Positions 24,309 to 33,613 of a stretch of 64,000 bases of DNA are shown piece by piece. The notes under the pieces were generated by a model that saw only the letters and a program-made list of their open reading frames with translations, searched no databases and had not been told where the DNA came from. The number at the start of each line of letters is the position of its first letter. Within the stretch, counting starts at the first letter, position 1. Source of the DNA: Blastochloris viridis. Its GTDB lineage: Bacteria > Pseudomonadota > Alphaproteobacteria > Rhizobiales > Xanthobacteraceae. The position numbers and the translations under genes are program-made. The stretch covers positions 350,001-414,000 of the forward strand of contig NZ_CP012946.1 of assembly GCF_001402875.1 (NCBI RefSeq), read 5' to 3'.

Positions 24309-26069
24309 ATGTGCGGAATCGCCGCCCTCTACGCGCGCGACGGCGAAATCGGGCCGGTCGAGGCCGCGATGGCGACCATGCTGGCGCGAATGTGGCAGCG
24401 CGGCCCGGACAATGCCGGCTGGCGCGGCTGGCAGCGGGCGGCACTCGGTAGCGTGCGGCTCCGCATCCAGGATTTGAGCGCGGCGGCCGACCAGCCGATG
24501 AGCGGCGCCGCGGGCCGCGCCCACATCGCCTTCAACGGTGAAATCTTCAACCACCGCACCCTGCGCCGCGACCTCGGCCCGCCGCCCGGCGGCTGGCGGA
24601 CCCATGGCGACACCGAGACCGTGATCGCCGGCTATGAGCGGCACGGCGCCGGCATCGTCGAAGCGCTGGAAGGCCAGTTCGCATTGGCGATTTTCGACGA
24701 GGCGCGCGGCATCATGGTGCTCGCCCGCGACCGCTTCGGCATCTGCCCGCTCTATGTCGCCGAGGTCGGGCGGCTGGTGGTGGTGGCCTCCAGCGTGCGC
24801 GCCATCCTCGCGGCGTTTGCCGGCCGCTTCGGCCGGGTCGATCCCGCTGCGCTCCAGCAGTTCCTGCTGCTGCGCTACGTGCTGTCGCCGCGCACGCTGG
24901 TCGATGGCATCCGTCAGATCGGGCCGGGCGAGGTCGCGGTGATCGACGGCGGCACGACGCGGCACGAGCGCTATTGGCGCTTCGGCGAGGGACCCGCGCC
25001 GGAGGTGGCGGCGGACGGCGCGGTGCCCGAGCTCGCCGCCGCGCTCGAGCGCGCGGTCGCCGACAATTGCAGCGCCGACGCCGGCGTCGGCGTCTTCCTC
25101 AGCGGCGGCATCGATTCCGGCATCGTCGCCAGCCTGGCGCGACCGGCCTTGCCGCTGCGCCCGGTCGCCAGCACCATCAGCTTCGGCGGCGCCGACGATG
25201 AGGCGGCTGCCGCTGCCGACCTCGCGGCACGGCTCGGTTACGCCCACGTTTCGGCCGTGGCCGAGATGGGCGACGGCACCGGAGCGGTGGACGCCGCCGT
25301 CGCCGCCCTCGACGTGCCATGCGGTGCGCGCGACGCGGTGGCGGCGCATGTGCTGGCGGGGGCGCTGCGCAATGCCGCGCCCGCCGCCAAGGTGGTGCTG
25401 ACTGGTACCGGCGCCGACGAGCTGTTCGGGGGCTATCGCGGCGCCTATTTCGGCCCGGAGCCCGGCCCGCTGCCGATGCAGATGGCGCGCTATCTCACGC
25501 TCTATTCGGCGCTGGCGGCGGAGGAGCGGCCGGCGCTGCGGGCGTTGGTGCCGGCCATCGACGAGGGCGCCATCGTGGATGACCTCATCGCGCGGGCGTG
25601 CGCGATGCTGCCCTCGCTCGGCGCGCACGATCCGGGACGGGTGCTCGACCTGTTCTATCTGGTCGCCCACCTGCCGGGTTGGGAACTCAGCATTGCCGAC
25701 ACCATGTGCATGGACCGTTCGCTCGAGGCGCGGGTGCCGTTCCTGCACACGGCGGTGGCCACGGTGGCGATACGGGTGCCGAGCGCGCCAGGTGCGGTGC
25801 CCGGCCAGGAGAAGATGGCGCTGCGCCGCACCGCCCGGCGCTGGCTGGCGGCCGAAGCGTGTGCGCGGCCGAAGCTGCCGCTCAGCCGGCCGGTGGCGAT
25901 GTGGCTCGAGCGTTGTCGCAGCCAGCTCGCTTGGCGGCCGGCGGTGCTCGCCGACATTGGCATCGACGCCGGCGCGCTGGCGCGGCTCCTCGCCGGCACG
26001 CCCTCGTTCGACGTGTGGTGGCGGCTGTTCGTGCTCGACCGCTGGGTCGCGCGCCACCTGCGGGGTTGA
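24309..26069 (+). CDS. Glutamine-hydrolysing asparagine synthase-like amidotransferase
   Basis: 586 residues, AsnB type. Met-Cys at the start gives the N-terminal nucleophile C2 of the class II glutaminase, with FNGEIFNHRTLR and a GDTE segment; the synthetase half has the pyrophosphatase loop LSGGIDSG (S265) and TGTGADELFGGY. It forms amides from carboxylates with glutamine nitrogen via an acyl-AMP. It begins 2 bp after the aminotransferase stop. In clusters such enzymes make primary amides (compare OxyD), or macrolactams; here the target is probably the acyl or amino-acid part. Confidence 0.85.
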   Translation: MCGIAALYARDGEIGPVEAAMATMLARMWQRGPDNAGWRGWQRAALGSVRLRIQDLSAAADQPMSGAAGRAHIAFNGEIFNHRTLRRDLGPPPGGWRTHGDTETVIAGYERHGAGIVEALEGQFALAIFDEARGIMVLARDRFGICPLYVAEVGRLVVVASSVRAILAAFAGRFGRVDPAALQQFLLLRYVLSPRTLVDGIRQIGPGEVAVIDGGTTRHERYWRFGEGPAPEVAADGAVPELAAALERAVADNCSADAGVGVFLSGGIDSGIVASLARPALPLRPVASTISFGGADDEAAAAADLAARLGYAHVSAVAEMGDGTGAVDAAVAALDVPCGARDAVAAHVLAGALRNAAPAAKVVLTGTGADELFGGYRGAYFGPEPGPLPMQMARYLTLYSALAAEERPALRALVPAIDEGAIVDDLIARACAMLPSLGAHDPGRVLDLFYLVAHLPGWELSIADTMCMDRSLEARVPFLHTAVATVAIRVPSAPGAVPGQEKMALRRTARRWLAAEACARPKLPLSRPVAMWLERCRSQLAWRPAVLADIGIDAGALARLLAGTPSFDVWWRLFVLDRWVARHLRG

Positions 26070-26107
26070 TCGATGCCGCGGCGGCCGCGGCGAAGCCGGA
26101 GGATGCG

Positions 26108-26695
26108 ATGGAAACGGACGCGGGACGGCAGGTGACGGTCGTCACCGGGTTGCCGAGGTCGGGCACGTCGATGGTGATGCGGATGCTGGCCGAGGGCGGC
26201 TTTCCGATCCTGACCGATGGCCTGCGTGGCGCTGACGACGACAATGTCTACGGCTATTTCGAATATGAGCCGGCGAAGGATATTGCCCACTCGGTGGCTT
26301 GGCTCGACGCTGCGGCCGGGCGGGCGGTCAAGATCGTCACGCCGCTTGTGCTCCGCCTGCCGCCCGATCGTCCCTATCGGGTGCTGTTCATCCGCCGCGA
26401 CCTTGGTGCGGTGATCCGCTCGCAGGACCGCATGGTGCGCCGGCGCGGCGGGGAGCCGGGCGAGGCCGATTGGCGGTCGCGACTCGCCGCGATCGAAGCG
26501 GAAACCGAGGCGTGGTGCGCGGCGATGCCGGCCGGCCGCACCTTGCGCCTTCGCTACGAGGACACGGTGGCGGCGCCGAAGCTGGCGTCCGCCGCCATCT
26601 GCGACTTTCTCGGGCGCGATCTCGCGGTCGCCGCCATGGCCGACGCGGTGGCGCCGCCGCGACCGGTTGCTGGCGACGCTTTACACAACCCATAA
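26108..26695 (+). CDS. Sulfotransferase-like P-loop protein
   Basis: 195 residues. VVTGLPRSGTSMVMRML (11-27) is the 5'-phosphosulfate loop of PAPS-dependent sulfotransferases, and RVLFIRRDLGAVIRSQ matches their 3'-phosphate-binding strand with Arg and Ser. LRLRYEDTVAAP follows. It is short, but complete for the small bacterial type. GGAGGA precedes the ATG. Last gene of the KS operon, so a late O- or N-sulfation is suggested. Confidence 0.75.
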   Translation: METDAGRQVTVVTGLPRSGTSMVMRMLAEGGFPILTDGLRGADDDNVYGYFEYEPAKDIAHSVAWLDAAAGRAVKIVTPLVLRLPPDRPYRVLFIRRDLGAVIRSQDRMVRRRGGEPGEADWRSRLAAIEAETEAWCAAMPAGRTLRLRYEDTVAAPKLASAAICDFLGRDLAVAAMADAVAPPRPVAGDALHNP

Positions 26696-26707
26696 TAGCG
26701 GTATAAT
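26680..26707 (+). promoter_or_regulatory. Sigma-70 promoter before the alpha/beta hydrolase gene
   Basis: TTTACA (26680-26685) and TATAAT (26702-26707) spaced 16 bp, straddling the sulfotransferase stop. The next plus-strand gene starts about 305 bp later, leaving a long leader. Confidence 0.55.
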
Positions 26708-27011
26708 CCGCGCTCGACGCCTGATTGTAGTGTCGGCGCCGTCCGCGCCTGGGTGGTGCCGGCCGGCGGCGGAGCGATCAGCCAAGCGTGGCGCCCCCTT
26801 GATGCGATGCGCGATCGCGCGCGCAACGGGATCGCCGACGCAAAGGCTGGTGCCGCAATGTCCGAATCGATGCCCGGCCACCTCGGCCGGATTCGCAGAC
26901 CAATCGCCGGACGCCCCCGCCTCATCGGGGTTTCGGCGAGTCCGGGAACCGGGGCGCACGCGGTGTTGCCCAGGCCAGCCCAAATTTGCCGACTTCAGAC
27001 AGGAGGATGCA
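26708..27011. other. Gap and leader before the alpha/beta hydrolase
   Basis: About 300 bp without a convincing gene. It would be the untranslated leader if the upstream promoter is used. No clear riboswitch or repeat is seen. Confidence 0.4.
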
Positions 27012-27812
27012 ATGGCAAGGACGGCGGTTGTCGAGTCTCGTGGCGCCAAGATCGAACTCAGCCTGCCCGATCAGGCCGACGCTGCGCCGCGTATTCTGGC
27101 GGTGGCGTGCGGCGACGTCGCTTCACTGCTGAGCAAGGTCAGCCAACCCATCGCCGAAATGCAGCTGCGCGGCTTCGGCCAGAGCCGGGTCAATGCCGAC
27201 GCCGCCAATGTCGGCGCCTTCAATCTGTCCCATTACGTCGCCGACTTCGACGTCGCGCTGCAACGCACCGACATGGAAAAGGCGGTGCTGCTGGGCTATT
27301 CCCACGGCGGCTATTTCACCACCGTCTATGCCCTGCGCAACCCGGACAAGGTCAAGGGCCTGATCCTGGTCGAGCCGGCGCTGTTCACCGACCGCGACGA
27401 TCTGGAACGCCGCGCCAAGCTGGCGGAAGGCGGCAAGGAGACCGAGGCGATCCAGGTGATGCTCAGCTACGTCGATCGCGGCACCGGGCTCGACGAGGAC
27501 AAGTCGGCCAAGGTGGCGAAGCAGATCACCGGCGCGGCGCAGAACGCGGCCACCATCGCCAATGAATTCCGCATTCGTGCCGAGAACCCGATCTCCGAGC
27601 GCGAACTGGCGGAGCTGAAGATCCCGGTGTTGCTGATCGGCGGCACCAAAAGCCGGGTGGCCGACATGGTAGTGAAGGCCGCGCAGATCATTCCCTACGC
27701 CAACGTGTTCTGGGTCCGCGGTGCCGGCCACCTCGATCTGCTGTTCGATGGCGACAAGAAGTTCGCCGATCAGATCGCCGGCGCGGTCAACGCCTTCGTC
27801 GCCACGCTTTGA
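27012..27812 (+). CDS. Alpha/beta hydrolase
   Basis: 266 residues. The nucleophile elbow is GYSHGG (S97), the late histidine lies in GAGHLDLLF, and IPVLLIGGTKSRV leads to the acid position. AGGAGG at 27001-27006 supports ATG 27012. No signal peptide. Family members hydrolyse esters, lactones or epoxides, or act as haloperoxidase-like hydrolases; the substrate cannot be told. It has its own promoter, so it may or may not belong to the cluster. Confidence 0.75.
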   Translation: MARTAVVESRGAKIELSLPDQADAAPRILAVACGDVASLLSKVSQPIAEMQLRGFGQSRVNADAANVGAFNLSHYVADFDVALQRTDMEKAVLLGYSHGGYFTTVYALRNPDKVKGLILVEPALFTDRDDLERRAKLAEGGKETEAIQVMLSYVDRGTGLDEDKSAKVAKQITGAAQNAATIANEFRIRAENPISERELAELKIPVLLIGGTKSRVADMVVKAAQIIPYANVFWVRGAGHLDLLFDGDKKFADQIAGAVNAFVATL

Positions 27813-27897
27813 GCGACGCGGGACCACCGCCTCGGCCGTGGTGGCGGCCGTTTGCGCCTTGGTCCGCGGTTACGAACCGGACGCTCCAGCCAACCTC

Positions 27898-27922
27898 GTG
27901 GCCGGGCTTGAAGCCCGGCCAC
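27898..27922. repeat. Near-perfect palindrome, REP-like
   Basis: GTGGCCGGGCTT and AAGCCCGGCCAC flank a single G. It resembles the short GGCCGGGCTT dispersed palindromes of Rhizobiales and could also end transcription of the hydrolase gene. Confidence 0.5.
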
Positions 27923-27974
27923 CTGCGGCCACGGGGCGCCCTTTGCGGACAGCATCTCATCACGGGGCCGGCTC

Positions 27975-29978
27975 ATGCATCGGGTGTGCGACGAGCTGCC
28001 GATGCTGGCGCCGGCGGCCTTGGCCGACCCGACCTCGCGCACGGACTCCGTGGCGTCGGCGCTGCTTGCGGCGGCACTCCGAGCCGGCTGCTATGTCATC
28101 GCGTTGAGCGGCGACGGCGCGAGCTATGACGGGAGCTTGCGGATCACGCGCACCGACGCCGGCGTGTTCGCCAGCGGCGACCTCTATCAACGGCCGTCGG
28201 GCGGCGCTGCGCCAATGCCAGCCGCCGGCATTCCGGTGTTCGCGCGGGTGCAGTATCGCTACTACCTCAAGGTCACCGAGTTCGCCGATGCCGGGCGGGA
28301 CGGTTTCACGCTCGGCTTCGAGACCTGGCGGCTCAAGCCGATGAACCTGTGGGCGAGGCAGGAGGTGCTGTCGGCGCGGATGATGCGGGCGCCAAACCCC
28401 GCTCTGCCCGCTGATGGCTTTGCCGGTGCGGTCTCGACCGCCGCCGGCGCGCCGGCCGGCACGCTGACGATGGCGTGGGTGGCGCCGCAGTTGCGCCGCG
28501 CCTCGATCGCGATCAACCACGCGGCGGGCTCGGAAGCGCCGACCGCCAACGACGCGGGCGCGTCATGGCCGGATATCTTCGGCGCGGTCGGGTGGGATGT
28601 CGCCGCCACCGTCAGCGACGCGCCGGTCGAGCCGCCGCTAAGCGAGGCGTGGTCGGATGCCGAGTTGCATGCGGCGATGATGACGCTGCGCGGCGACGTC
28701 GATCTCGACAACGACTGGCAGTTCCACATTCTCGCGGTGCCGCGGCTCAAATCCACCGACCGCGGCATCATGTACGACGTCGGTGCGACCGACTCCAACA
28801 ATGGCCCGCGCAAAGGCGTCGCCATCGCCTCGCACTGGGTGGTGCCCGACCAGGACCCCTGGGGGTTGGCCAAGGGCCGCCGGGTCGGCACCATTGCCGA
28901 CGTCTATTTTCGCACCGCCGTGCATGAGATCGGCCACGCCCTCGGCCTGTTCCACAATTCGGTCGACAACGGCTTCATGGCGACCACCGATCGGATCGCC
29001 GACCGCGGCACCGCCGCGCTGCCGTTTCCGACCAACGTGTCGTGGGCGTTCGCGCCCGACGACCAGCACCGGCTTGGCCACCTGCCCGACCCCTATGTAC
29101 GGCCGGGCGGGGCGCCGTTCGGCGATGCGGCGGGATCGAGCATTCCACTCGCCACCGCCGATGCCGGCGCCGCGCGGGGGCCTCTGCGGCTCGAGGTGTC
29201 GCCGCTGCTCGAGGCGGTGCCGATCGGCGCGCCGGTGCGCGTTCTTATCACGCTCCGCAATGACGGCGCCGAGCCGGCGCTGGCGCCGGCGACGCTGAGC
29301 ATGAAATCGGGCGGGGTGTCCGGCGCGGTGGTCGACCCAGCCGGCACGGTACGCAGCTTTCGGCCGCTGATCGTCTGCCTTGAGCACGCGCCGCTGCAAC
29401 TGCTGCCGCCCGGTGGGGCGGTGAGCCATGCGCTGACCTTGCTGCGTGGCGCCGAGGGCGCGCTGTTTCCGATTCCGGGCCGGTACGACGTCAGGGTTTC
29501 GGTGACGTGGGAGCACCGCGGTGGTGTCAGCCGCGTCGTCGGCGAAACCGCGGTCGAGGTGCTGCCGGCGGCCGGCGACCGCCACGCCAAGCTCGCCCGC
29601 AGGCTCATCGCCACGCCCGACCTGCATCTGACCTTGATCCTCGGCGGCGACTTTCTGCCGGCGGGCCTTGCGGCCATCGCCGCTGCGGTCGACGATCCGG
29701 TGCTGCGGTCGCATTACGGCTATGTTGAAGCGCGTCGGCGGTTCGAGCCGTTCCGGCAGCGCAGCGCCGATCTCGCCGGAGCGCAGGCGCTGATCGCGTT
29801 CGACACCGTGATGTCGCCGTCCGAGATCCGCCGCACCGCCGACGAGGTGTTGCGCGGCGCCCTCAACGACGCCGACGACGGCGCCGCCCGCGCCATCGGT
29901 GTGGTGCTGCGCCGAAAGCTGGAGCGGATGTCGGTGCCGGACGCGGTGGCCGCGGCGGTCGACCGCCTGCCGCGGTGA
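27975..29978 (+). CDS. Metzincin-type zinc metalloprotease
   Basis: 667 residues. HEIGHALGLFH (H317, E318, H321, H327) is the extended zinc motif of matrixin-like proteases. Before it lies a domain with DVDLDNDWQFHILAVPRL, as in archaeal/bacterial matrixins; after it comes an Ig-like region (VSPLLEAVPIGAPVRVLITLRNDGAEP) and a helical C-terminus. I do not see an N-terminal signal peptide, although the product would be expected to be exported. The Met-turn methionine may be in GFMATTD. The 99-residue gene follows at 43 bp. Confidence 0.75.
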   Translation: MHRVCDELPMLAPAALADPTSRTDSVASALLAAALRAGCYVIALSGDGASYDGSLRITRTDAGVFASGDLYQRPSGGAAPMPAAGIPVFARVQYRYYLKVTEFADAGRDGFTLGFETWRLKPMNLWARQEVLSARMMRAPNPALPADGFAGAVSTAAGAPAGTLTMAWVAPQLRRASIAINHAAGSEAPTANDAGASWPDIFGAVGWDVAATVSDAPVEPPLSEAWSDAELHAAMMTLRGDVDLDNDWQFHILAVPRLKSTDRGIMYDVGATDSNNGPRKGVAIASHWVVPDQDPWGLAKGRRVGTIADVYFRTAVHEIGHALGLFHNSVDNGFMATTDRIADRGTAALPFPTNVSWAFAPDDQHRLGHLPDPYVRPGGAPFGDAAGSSIPLATADAGAARGPLRLEVSPLLEAVPIGAPVRVLITLRNDGAEPALAPATLSMKSGGVSGAVVDPAGTVRSFRPLIVCLEHAPLQLLPPGGAVSHALTLLRGAEGALFPIPGRYDVRVSVTWEHRGGVSRVVGETAVEVLPAAGDRHAKLARRLIATPDLHLTLILGGDFLPAGLAAIAAAVDDPVLRSHYGYVEARRRFEPFRQRSADLAGAQALIAFDTVMSPSEIRRTADEVLRGALNDADDGAARAIGVVLRRKLERMSVPDAVAAAVDRLPR

Positions 29979-30021
29979 GCGTGCGCGGGTGGAGAACACA
30001 GCGCAGACAGGGGCAACGGCG

Positions 30022-30321
30022 ATGGATAAGATTCCGGCCGATCTGGTTGGCAGCTGGATCAAGCTCGATGCCGCGCCCCAGGCGGAGGAGTACCCGGACG
30101 TCCTCAGGATCGAGCCGTCCGGGATCTATCGCGGCGGCAGTGCCGGCGAGCGGCGGTTCCTGATCTGGGATGACGGCACCGTCCGCAAGGTGCGTTCCGA
30201 CCGGCTGGCGATTTCGACCGCGACCGATGCCATCGTCGACTATTCCTTCAGGCTCGCCGACGATGTGCTCGAAATCACCACGCCTGAGGCTTTGGTGCTG
30301 CGCTATCGGCGCGGGCCGTGA
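30022..30321 (+). CDS. Small beta-rich protein next to the metalloprotease
   Basis: 99 residues, not recognised by family. It begins LVGSWIKLD and ends LEITTPEALVLRYRRG, with several alternating strands (VLRIEPSGIYRGG, FLIWDDGT), a pattern of small lipocalin-like or Inh-like barrels. No signal peptide. Cotranscription with a metalloprotease makes an inhibitor or immunity role conceivable, but this is a guess from context. Confidence 0.55.
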   Translation: MDKIPADLVGSWIKLDAAPQAEEYPDVLRIEPSGIYRGGSAGERRFLIWDDGTVRKVRSDRLAISTATDAIVDYSFRLADDVLEITTPEALVLRYRRGP

Positions 30322-30373
30322 CCTGCGCCGGTGCGGCGCGCGCGGCAGCCGGCTCCGCGCGCGCGGCAACCAA

Positions 30374-30913
30374 TCACGCCGCCTTCAGCACCGCGTCGCC
30401 CTTCTGCCAGTTGCACGGGCACAGCTCGTCGGTCTGCAGCGCGTCGAGCACGCGCAGCACCTCTTGCGGATTGCGGCCGACGCTGAGGTCGTTGACCGAT
30501 ACGAAGCGAATGATGTTGCCGGGGTCGACCACGAAGGTCGCGCGCAGGCAGACGCCTTCCTCCGGATGCAGAATTCCCAGCGCCGAACTCAGCTCGCGCT
30601 TGATGTCCGACACCATCGCAAACGGCAGATCCTTGAGGTCGGGGTGGTTCTGCCGCCAGGCGAGGTGGACGTATTCGGAATCGGTCGACACGCCGTAGAC
30701 CACGGTGTCGCGGTCGGCGAATTCGCCGTTGAGCTTGCCGAATGCGGCGATCTCGGTCGGGCAGACGAAGGTGAAGTCCTTCGGCCAGAAGAAGAACACC
30801 TTCCACTTGCCTTGGGCGCTGTCGTTGTCGACGCGGCTGAAGGCGGTGGCGGGGTTGGCGGAGACGACGGCCTGAAGGTCGAAGGCCGGGAATTTGGCGC
30901 CGATGGTCAGCAT
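30374..30913 (-). CDS. ahpC: Peroxiredoxin AhpC (AhpD-linked type)
   Basis: 179 residues. The peroxidatic cysteine C51 is in DFTFVCPTE, and the C-terminus DELCPCNW has two further cysteines (C165, C167), the three-Cys arrangement of mycobacterial AhpC that is reduced by AhpD rather than AhpF. It reduces organic and hydrogen peroxides in the cytoplasm. It is 59 bp downstream of ahpD on the same strand. Confidence 0.9.
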   Translation of the reverse strand: MLTIGAKFPAFDLQAVVSANPATAFSRVDNDSAQGKWKVFFFWPKDFTFVCPTEIAAFGKLNGEFADRDTVVYGVSTDSEYVHLAWRQNHPDLKDLPFAMVSDIKRELSSALGILHPEEGVCLRATFVVDPGNIIRFVSVNDLSVGRNPQEVLRVLDALQTDELCPCNWQKGDAVLKAA

Positions 30914-30972
30914 GGTGGTTCCTTGACGGTGGGGTGAAAATCGATGGCAGGCGAGACCGACGCTGGGCGGGC

Positions 30973-31557
30973 TCAGGCGAATTCGGTGGCGGGATGGCCG
31001 GTGGCAACCGGCTGCGCCGGCGCGGCTCCGCGCGCGTCGAGCACGGTTGCGACGGCGTGGATGACGGCGGCGATGCGCAGCACCGCCCCGATGGCCTGGA
31101 CCGGGACGCCGTGGTTGCGGGCGCCATCGATGTGGGCCTTGGTGCAGCCCTCGCAGCCCTTCACCACCGAGGCGGCGAGCCCGAACAGCTCGAAATCGGC
31201 TGGGGCGATGCCGTGCTTGGTGAGGCCGTTCATGCGAAGGCCAGCGGGCAGCCGCGCCAGTTCGGCGTCGTGCGCCATGTGAACGGCGCGGTAATAGACG
31301 TTGGTCATCGCCATGATGGCAGCCGCGGTGCGCGCCGCCTCGAGCGTCGCGCCGTCGGCCACCGCCGCGGCATCGTGCTCGACCGCGGCGGTGAGAGCCG
31401 GCTGACGGCAGGCAATGGCGGCGGCGAGCGCGCTGCCCCAGGCCTGCGCGGCGGAGAGGTCCGCCACGCCGCCGGCACCGAGCAGCGTGCCGAGGTTGAG
31501 TTTGAGGTCGCGGGCGTAGTCGGGCAATTGCTGGCGAAGGCCTTCAAGCTGGCTCAT
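30973..31557 (-). CDS. ahpD: Alkylhydroperoxidase AhpD
   Basis: 194 residues of the carboxymuconolactone decarboxylase fold. The redox motif is GCEGCTKAH (C135, C138, H142), the position and spacing of AhpD C130/C133/H137 in mycobacteria. It passes electrons from dihydrolipoyl carriers to AhpC, which is the next gene. Upstream on the same strand is an A+T-rich segment (31758-31787) that may be the promoter. Confidence 0.9.
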   Translation of the reverse strand: MSQLEGLRQQLPDYARDLKLNLGTLLGAGGVADLSAAQAWGSALAAAIACRQPALTAAVEHDAAAVADGATLEAARTAAAIMAMTNVYYRAVHMAHDAELARLPAGLRMNGLTKHGIAPADFELFGLAASVVKGCEGCTKAHIDGARNHGVPVQAIGAVLRIAAVIHAVATVLDARGAAPAQPVATGHPATEFA

Positions 31558-32413
31558 CGGTCGTCCTTTGGCGGTGTGGTCAGGGGCGGCCCGGCGCGGT
31601 GTTGCAGCACGGTGCGGCGCGGCGGCGATGGACGGTCAGGACTTTTGGCGTTCACGTGGGCGGTGGTCGCTTGCCAATTTGCCGGCAAAGCGAAACCCCG
31701 CAGTCGCGCTGAAGCGCATCGACGTTTGGCAGCACGATGTGTCTCTCGCTTCATTCTGCAAATAATTACGAATAAAAACTAACCGGCAGGTCGCACTCAG
31801 TCAAGGCGCAGCACCCTTGCATCCTGCCGCAACGGGTGCGGCGGACGATTGGCGACCCGACGCGCCTTCCCGCCTATGAGGTCGCCTGCGCGGACGTGGT
31901 CGGCTGGATTGCAGCCGCCGACGATCCTGTTCGGCGCTTCGGAGCGGGATGGGGCCGAGCGCCACACGATGTGGAGGCTGTTCGCTGACGAGATCTTGAG
32001 CGGGCGAATGGTGGACTGCGCGATCGTGCCGAACCTCCGCGGGGAGGGCCGGAACACCAGCGCATGGCCGGGGCGGTCGCGGCGAGGTCGGCGACCTCAC
32101 CTGTGGTCTGCGATCTTTGGCACCGCCATGCCAGGCCGGGAGGCTGCGTGAGCCGGCGCCGTTTTATTACCGACGGCATCTGCGCGGTGCCGTTCGATCA
32201 TTGCGGGTTCACGGTGGACGGGGAGCGGCACCTGCGGCTCGCCCTCAACGCCGCTCTCCCCGGCAGCGTGGCGGGTGAGCGATTCGAGGCGGCCCTCTGC
32301 CGCGACGTCCAACTCAAGGCAGCGATGCCTGACAGGCGGGCCAATTCCGCGCACAAACGCAATCGCCGCCCCGGTGCTTTCACACTGGGACGGCGATTGA
32401 GTTATGGTCGATT
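31558..32413. other. Long gap between ahpD and tRNA-fMet
   Basis: No gene I can support. It contains a perfect 12-bp palindrome TTTGCCGGCAAA at 31678-31689 and an A+T-rich block near 31758-31787, both on the promoter side of ahpD. No divergent oxyR is present. The rest may be decayed coding sequence. Confidence 0.4.
32361..32398 (-). terminator. Hairpin downstream of tRNA-fMet
   Basis: AATCGCCG (32361-32368) pairs with CGGCGATT (32391-32398), extended by CCC/GGG, 15 bp past the tRNA 3' end on the minus strand. Confidence 0.55.
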
Positions 32414-32490
<77 letters not shown>

Positions 32491-32647
32491 TCACGGCGCC
32501 AGTTGTTCCGTCGTCAGAGCACCGGGCGCGGCGGTTATCTAGCAACTGCTCACCGCGAAGGGAAGCCCGGATCGGGGGAAAATCGTCATATTATTGTTGT
32601 CGAGAGCGGACACGGATGGCCGGGAGGGCGCTGGAAACGGGGGAAAC

Positions 32648-33613
32648 ATGCCAAAACGCATGCTCGGACGGGACGAAGCGGCGGCGGGAGAGGTATCGCG
32701 AGCCCTGATCGCCGGGCTGGACGAAGCTGCCGCGGCCGTCGAACCCGGCCACTGTCGCGATGACGTCGCGATCCACGAGTTCCGAAAGGCCATCAAGCGC
32801 CACCGCGCTTTGCTGCGACTCACCGAGACGGCGCGCGGCGGGGCCGCTGCCGAACGGCGTGAGGCCGGAGCGCTGGCGCGCCGGCTGTCCGGCGCGCGCG
32901 ACCTCACCGCGTCGCTCGAAGGGCTGGAGGACATCCTCGACAAGCAGCTGATTCGGGCCGAACTCGCCGCGCCGGTGCGGGCGGCGCTCGAAACGACCCG
33001 CAAGGCGGCCGAGGCCGCTCACCTCGACGACGCTGTCCGCGCCGAGGTGCGGGCCTTCCTCGCCCGGGCGCGGGCCGAAGCGGCGAAGATCGCCGACGCC
33101 GATATCCCGGTGCGGTCGCTGATTCTCGCCATCGCCAAGGGCTACCGCCGGATGGTCAATGCGGCGCCAGCGGACTGGTCGGCCGCGCCGGCCGAATCGC
33201 TGCACGAGCTGCGCAAGGCCGTGGTGATTCACCGTTACCAGATGGAACTGGCGCAGCCGCTGTGGCCGCGGCCGATCGAGCTTTGGATCGACGAGGTGCA
33301 GAAGCTGCGCGACCGTCTCGGCCAGAACCAGGACCTCGAGGCGTTGATCCGGTTCGTCGCCGCCGCGCCACACCTGTGTGACGCCCGCGGCCGTGCCCGG
33401 CTGCTGGCGGCGATTCGCACCCGGCAGGGCCAGCACATCGCCGCCGCGGAGGAGCAACTGGCGCGGCTCGGTGCCGAACGGCCGCGCGCTTTCGCCGAGC
33501 GGCTGATGGCCTATGCCGGCCAGCACACCCTGACCGCGGCGCGGCCGCACAGCGCGACACCTGCCGGGCGCCGCCGCGCTGCGCCGCGACGCGCGCCGGC
33601 CAAGACGCCGTAA
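32648..33613 (+). CDS. CHAD-domain protein
   Basis: 321 residues, almost entirely helical. Two conserved-histidine repeats are seen: IHEFRKAIKRHRALLRL near the N-terminus and LHELRKAVVIHRYQMEL in the middle, with many Arg/Lys along the same faces. CHAD domains bind polyphosphate and often sit with CYTH phosphatases or polyphosphate granules; no CYTH domain or gene is here. The C-terminus is basic and disordered. GGGGGA precedes the ATG. Confidence 0.85.
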   Translation: MPKRMLGRDEAAAGEVSRALIAGLDEAAAAVEPGHCRDDVAIHEFRKAIKRHRALLRLTETARGGAAAERREAGALARRLSGARDLTASLEGLEDILDKQLIRAELAAPVRAALETTRKAAEAAHLDDAVRAEVRAFLARARAEAAKIADADIPVRSLILAIAKGYRRMVNAAPADWSAAPAESLHELRKAVVIHRYQMELAQPLWPRPIELWIDEVQKLRDRLGQNQDLEALIRFVAAAPHLCDARGRARLLAAIRTRQGQHIAAAEEQLARLGAERPRAFAERLMAYAGQHTLTAARPHSATPAGRRRAAPRRAPAKTP

